Source of the DNA: Streptomyces sp. RerS4 | GTDB lineage: Bacteria; Actinomycetota; Actinomycetes; Streptomycetales; Streptomycetaceae | Direction: 5' to 3' | Assembly (NCBI RefSeq): GCF_023515955.1 | Contig: NZ_CP097322.1 | Coordinates: 3,557,501-3,621,500 of the forward strand | Length of the DNA stretch: 64,000 bases | Part shown: positions 60,825 through 64,000 of the stretch, piece after piece | Numbering within the stretch: position 1 is the first letter of the stretch | Layout: every line of letters begins with the position of its first letter | Notes under the pieces: generated by a model | Told to the model about the DNA's origin: nothing | Database searches by the model: none | The model's input: only the letters and a program-made list of their open reading frames with translations | Translations under genes and position numbers: made by a program

Positions 60825-62362
60825 TCCGTGTCCTCCCCGCCCTCGAAGGCGCCGTCCGCGTCATCGACGTCGTCCCCCGCGTAGCCCAGCTTGAACAGCG
60901 CGAGCGAGGGCGCGTACCGGCCTCCCGGGCAGCGTTCGTCCAGGTGGTGCAGCAGGTCGTACGCCCAGTCGCGGCCGAGCCGGCCGTGCCATTCGGTCGG
61001 GCCCAGCGGGTAGTTGACGCCGAGCCGCATCGCGGTGTCGATGTCCTCGGCGGAGGCCACGCCGCGCGCGACGGCGTCGGCCGTGAGGTCGATCAGCATC
61101 GCGACCGTCCGGGCGACGATCATGCCGGGGACGTCACCGATGACGGAGACCTTCTTGCCGAGCCGCTGGAAGAGCCCGATCGCCTCGGCGAGCGTGCGCT
61201 CGCTGGTGTCCTCGCCCGCGGAGAGCGCGATCCGGCCGGCCTCGCGGTAGTCGAGCGCGAGGTCGAAGTAGACGACGTCCGTGAACTCCACCGAGGTCTT
61301 GCCGTCCGCCAGGACGAGCTGCCCCTCGCCGGGCAGCTGGATGTACGGGCCCCCGTGCTCGACGGCGGTGACGGCGATCCCGGCGTCCTCGATGAGGTCC
61401 GCCAGCGCCGCCGCCGGCCCCAGGTCGCCCACGACGGTGACCTTGCCGGGAGCCTCCTCGGGGGCCGCCGTGTGCGGCTCGGGCCGCGGCGCGTCGTCCC
61501 CGTACGGGAACCATCCGTGCCCGGTCTTGCGGCCGAGCCGGCCCGACTGGACCAGGCGGCGCTGGGCGAGGGAGGGGGTGAACTTGGGGCTGCGGAAGAA
61601 GGAGTCCCACACGGAGCGGGTGACGGCCTCGTTGACGTCCTGGCCGATCAGGTCGGTCAGCTCGAACGGGCCCATCCGGAAGCCGCCGCTCTCGCGCAGC
61701 ACGGCGTCGATCGTCGCCGGGTCGGCGCCCCGCTCCTCGTACACCGCGAAGGCCTCGGCGTAGAAGGGGCGGGCGATGCGGTTGACGATGAAACCGGGGC
61801 TGTCGACGCAGCGGACCGGGCTCTTGCCCCAGCCGAGGACGGTGGCGTACGCGCGGTCGGCGGCGGCCGGGTCGGTCGCGAAACCGCTGACCACCTCGAC
61901 GAGGGGGAGCAGCGGGGCCGGGTTGAAGAAGTGCAGGCCGAGGAACCGGCCGGGGTGGCGCAGGCCCGCGGCGAGCTCGGTGACGGACAGGGAGGAGGTG
62001 TTCGTGGCCAGCAGGCAGTCCGCCGGAACCACACCTTCGAGTGATTCGAAGAGACGCCGCTTGACGCCGGTGTCCTCGACGACCGCCTCGACCACGAGCG
62101 CGGCGTCGGCCAGCTCGGTCAGCGCCCCCGCCGCGTCGATCCGGCCGATCGCCTCGTCGGCCTCGGCCCGGCCCAGGCGGCCCTTGGCGGCCATCCGTTC
62201 GACGCGGTCGCGGACGGCGGCGACGCCCGCGCCGGCCGCCGCGGCGTCGACGTCATGGATCAGCACCCGGTGACCTGCGAGAAGAGCGACCTGGGCGATG
62301 CCCTGACCCATGGTGCCCGCCCCGACGACCGCCACAGTGCGGGACCGCTCGATTGCTGTCAT
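60821..62362 (-). CDS. 3-hydroxyacyl-CoA dehydrogenase (PaaH-like, double C-terminal domain)
   Basis: 513 aa from ATG 62362 (GGGAGGATC upstream). Rossmann VAVVGAGTMGQGIAQVALLAGH, catalytic His-Glu region LGLHFFNPAPLLPLVEV, then 3HCDH C-terminal domain with ESGGFRMGPFELTDLIGQDVN, a degenerate second Rossmann-like section (KVTVVGDLG) and a second 3HCDH C-terminal domain (MRLGVNYPLGPTEWH). That duplicated layout is typical of PaaH/PaaC-type enzymes. Coupled to the TetR gene, divergent from paaN. Confidence 0.93.
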   Translation of the reverse strand: MTAIERSRTVAVVGAGTMGQGIAQVALLAGHRVLIHDVDAAAAGAGVAAVRDRVERMAAKGRLGRAEADEAIGRIDAAGALTELADAALVVEAVVEDTGVKRRLFESLEGVVPADCLLATNTSSLSVTELAAGLRHPGRFLGLHFFNPAPLLPLVEVVSGFATDPAAADRAYATVLGWGKSPVRCVDSPGFIVNRIARPFYAEAFAVYEERGADPATIDAVLRESGGFRMGPFELTDLIGQDVNEAVTRSVWDSFFRSPKFTPSLAQRRLVQSGRLGRKTGHGWFPYGDDAPRPEPHTAAPEEAPGKVTVVGDLGPAAALADLIEDAGIAVTAVEHGGPYIQLPGEGQLVLADGKTSVEFTDVVYFDLALDYREAGRIALSAGEDTSERTLAEAIGLFQRLGKKVSVIGDVPGMIVARTVAMLIDLTADAVARGVASAEDIDTAMRLGVNYPLGPTEWHGRLGRDWAYDLLHHLDERCPGGRYAPSLALFKLGYAGDDVDDADGAFEGGEDTE

Positions 62363-62417
62363 GTCCTGATCCTCCCGCACCGGGTTATCCACAGGCCTGC
62401 CGGGCCCTCTTGTCCCG

Positions 62418-62431
62418 ACCGATCGTTCGGT
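62418..62431. promoter_or_regulatory. TetR-type operator in the dehydrogenase/paaN divergent promoter
   Basis: ACCGATCGTTCGGT lies 56 bases before the dehydrogenase ATG and 99 before paaN. Its downstream TTACTCTAAC could be a plus-strand -10 region. Confidence 0.65.
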
Positions 62432-62529
62432 TACTCTAACTCCAGTCTGCTCTTCTTCACCCGCCCCCGCCTGATCCCAGTCTGCGAACCAGCCTGATCT
62501 TGCCCGGCTCAACGAGGAGTTGGTCCCTG

Positions 62530-64000
62530 ATGGCCGCCGAGCTCACCCTCAACCAGCTGACCGAGAAGCACCGGTCCACCCTGGACCAGGCGCTGACTGC
62601 CATCCGCAGCCGCGCCTACTGGTCCCCGCATCCCGAGCACCCCAAGGCCTACGGCGAGAGCGCCCCGGCCGACGGCCTGGCCGCCTTCGAGGCCCTGCGC
62701 GGCACCCGCCTCGACCTCGGCCAGCCCGGCACCGACGGCTGGACGGGCGGCGAGGTGTCCCCGTACGGCCCGGAGCTGGGCGTGGAGTACCCGCATGTCG
62801 ACCCGGACGTGCTGCTGCCCGCGATGCGGGCCGGCATGGGCGCCTGGCGGGACGCCGGGCCCGAGACGCGGGCCCTGGTCTGCGTCGAGATCCTGGCGCG
62901 GATCAGCGCGCGGACGCACGAGTTCGCGCACGCGGTCATGCACACCAGCGGCCAGGCCTTCATGATGGCCTTCCAGGCGGGCGGCCCCCACGCCCAGGAC
63001 CGCGGCCTGGAGGCCGTGGCCTACGCGTACGAGGAGCAGACCCGCGTCCCCGGTCAGGCCGACTGGTCGAAGCCGCAGGGCAAGCGGGACCCGTTGGAGC
63101 TGGGCAAGACCTTCACGGCCGTGCCGCGCGGCATCGCGCTGATGATCGGCTGCAACACCTTCCCCACCTGGAACGGCTACCCGGGTCTGTTCGCCTCCCT
63201 CGCCACCGGCAACGCGGTGCTGGTCAAGCCGCACCCGCGCGCCGTGCTGCCGCTCGCGCTGACCGTCCAGGTCGCGCGCGAGGTCCTCACCGAGGCCGGC
63301 TTCGACCCGAACCTCGTGGCGCTGGCCGTCGAGCGTCCCGGCGAGGGCATCGCCAAGTCCCTCGCCGTCCGCCCCGAGATCAAGCTGATCGACTACACCG
63401 GGTCGACGGAGTTCGGCGACTGGCTGGAGGCCAACGCCCGCCAGGCGCAGGTCTACACCGAGAAGGCGGGCGTCAACACCGTCGTCATCGACTCGACCTC
63501 CGACTACAAGGGGATGCTGTCCAACCTGGCCTTCTCGTTGTCCCTGTACAGCGGCCAGATGTGCACCACCCCGCAGAACCTGCTGATCCCCCGCGACGGC
63601 ATCGAGACGGACGCCGGCCACAAGTCCTACGACGAGGTCGTCGCCGACCTCGCGGCCTCCATCGGCGGCCTGCTGGGCGACGACGCCCGCGCCAACGCCC
63701 TGCTGGGCGCCCTGGTCAACCCGGACGTGAAGGCGCGTCTGGAGGAGGCCGCCGGGCTCGGCGAGGTCGCGCTGGCCTCCCGCGAGGTCGTCAACCCCGA
63801 GTTCCCGGAGGCGGTCGTGCGCACGCCGGTGATGGTGAAGCTGGACGCCGGCAAGCCGGACCCGGAGGCGGCGTACTTCTCGGAGTGCTTCGGCCCGGTC
63901 TCCTTCGCGGTGGCCGTCGACTCCACGGCGGACGCGCTGGAGCTGCTGCGCCGCACGGTGCGGGAGAAGGGCGCGATGACGGTCGGCGCGTACACCACCT
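62530..64000 (+). CDS. paaN: PaaN-type aldehyde dehydrogenase, partial at the right edge
   Basis: At least 490 aa; the frame is open past 64000. ATG 62530 is preceded by GAGGAG. Aldehyde dehydrogenase fold: VLVKPHPRAVLPLAL, DYTGSTEFGDWLEANARQ (Glu region) and catalytic Cys in LYSGQMCTTPQNLLIP. The N-terminus (LTEKHRSTLDQALTAIRSRAYWSPHPEHPKAYGE, in part) is characteristic of actinobacterial PaaN, which handles ring-cleavage aldehydes in phenylacetate catabolism in other bacteria. No other paa gene is in the window. Confidence 0.9.
   Translation, partial: MAAELTLNQLTEKHRSTLDQALTAIRSRAYWSPHPEHPKAYGESAPADGLAAFEALRGTRLDLGQPGTDGWTGGEVSPYGPELGVEYPHVDPDVLLPAMRAGMGAWRDAGPETRALVCVEILARISARTHEFAHAVMHTSGQAFMMAFQAGGPHAQDRGLEAVAYAYEEQTRVPGQADWSKPQGKRDPLELGKTFTAVPRGIALMIGCNTFPTWNGYPGLFASLATGNAVLVKPHPRAVLPLALTVQVAREVLTEAGFDPNLVALAVERPGEGIAKSLAVRPEIKLIDYTGSTEFGDWLEANARQAQVYTEKAGVNTVVIDSTSDYKGMLSNLAFSLSLYSGQMCTTPQNLLIPRDGIETDAGHKSYDEVVADLAASIGGLLGDDARANALLGALVNPDVKARLEEAAGLGEVALASREVVNPEFPEAVVRTPVMVKLDAGKPDPEAAYFSECFGPVSFAVAVDSTADALELLRRTVREKGAMTVGAYTT

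Noticed and set aside
1..64000. Mobile elements, integrase sites or a prophage
   Set aside because: No transposase, integrase, terminal repeats or tRNA-flanked duplications were seen; gene content is mostly core Streptomyces.

Overview
The window is about 72% GC, densely packed, full of GTG starts and 1-4 base stop/start overlaps, and carries families typical of actinomycetes: DUF397 with a DUF5753-type HTH, mycothiol-dependent maleylpyruvate isomerase, a Bpa-like proteasome activator and eukaryotic-type Ser/Thr kinases. This points to a Streptomyces chromosome. From memory, the gene order (aspS; large acyl-CoA dehydrogenase; M18 aminopeptidase; bkd cluster; response regulator; two divergent kinases; moeA; K+ channel; second bkd cluster; Lrp; TetR; hydroxyacyl-CoA dehydrogenase; paaN) resembles the S. 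coelicolor core region around SCO3795-SCO3835, on one flank of oriC. That comparison is recall, not a search. A perfect 14-bp parS core at 53788-53801 and a one-mismatch copy at 47212-47225 fit an origin-proximal position. No rRNA, tRNA, CRISPR array, insertion sequence or prophage was found.

Layout. 1-7.2 kb: a VWA protein with a repetitive Glu/Pro-rich region, aspS, a frameshifted PAS-GAF-PP2C-HATPase phosphatase and an AI-2E-type membrane protein. 7.2-13.6 kb: pirin, a small membrane protein, a secreted I36-like protein, an ArsR-like regulator, an SseB-like protein, the HTH/DUF397 pair divergent from a small protein plus HATPase, and an HxlR regulator divergent from an NAD(P)-binding oxidoreductase. 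13.7-23.5 kb: acyl-CoA dehydrogenase, a protein with two zinc-ribbon-like modules, M18 aminopeptidase, a thioredoxin-NHL protein, acyltransferase-3, ATP-grasp protein, nitrilase-family hydrolase and a maleylpyruvate isomerase-family protein.

23.5-35.3 kb is the most accessory-looking part: GntR/MFS operon, DUF418 protein, a papain-fold protein with Ser replacing the catalytic Cys fused to a propeller, an aminoglycoside adenylyltransferase-like protein, a GT1 glycosyltransferase, two tiny coupled genes, an HATPase remnant, a DUF1266 protein, a PPOX-family protein, an unknown beta-barrel-like protein and a GNAT enzyme.

35.4-60.2 kb: branched-chain 2-oxoacid dehydrogenase cluster 1 (E1alpha-E1beta-E2), a DevR-like response regulator, a PPOX-family protein, two divergent membrane Ser/Thr kinases, a PadR/ABC exporter operon, the Bpa-like protein, an IRED-like oxidoreductase divergent from an HxlR regulator, a mobA-like/moeA pair, a TrkA-linked K+ channel, a quinone oxidoreductase, bkd cluster 2, and an Lrp/AsnC regulator divergent from it. 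60.2-64 kb: a TetR regulator overlapping a 3-hydroxyacyl-CoA dehydrogenase gene, divergent from paaN, which runs off the end.

How the genes work together: the two bkd clusters convert branched-chain 2-oxoacids to acyl-CoA primers used for branched fatty acids and polyketides. The same 14-bp quasi-palindrome (ACCGATYGTTCGGT) lies before bkd cluster 2 and in the hydroxyacyl-CoA dehydrogenase/paaN divergent promoter, suggesting that one TetR regulator, probably 60237-60824, controls both. Many genes have an NANNNT box 6-8 bases before the start codon and no Shine-Dalgarno, the pattern of leaderless mRNAs.
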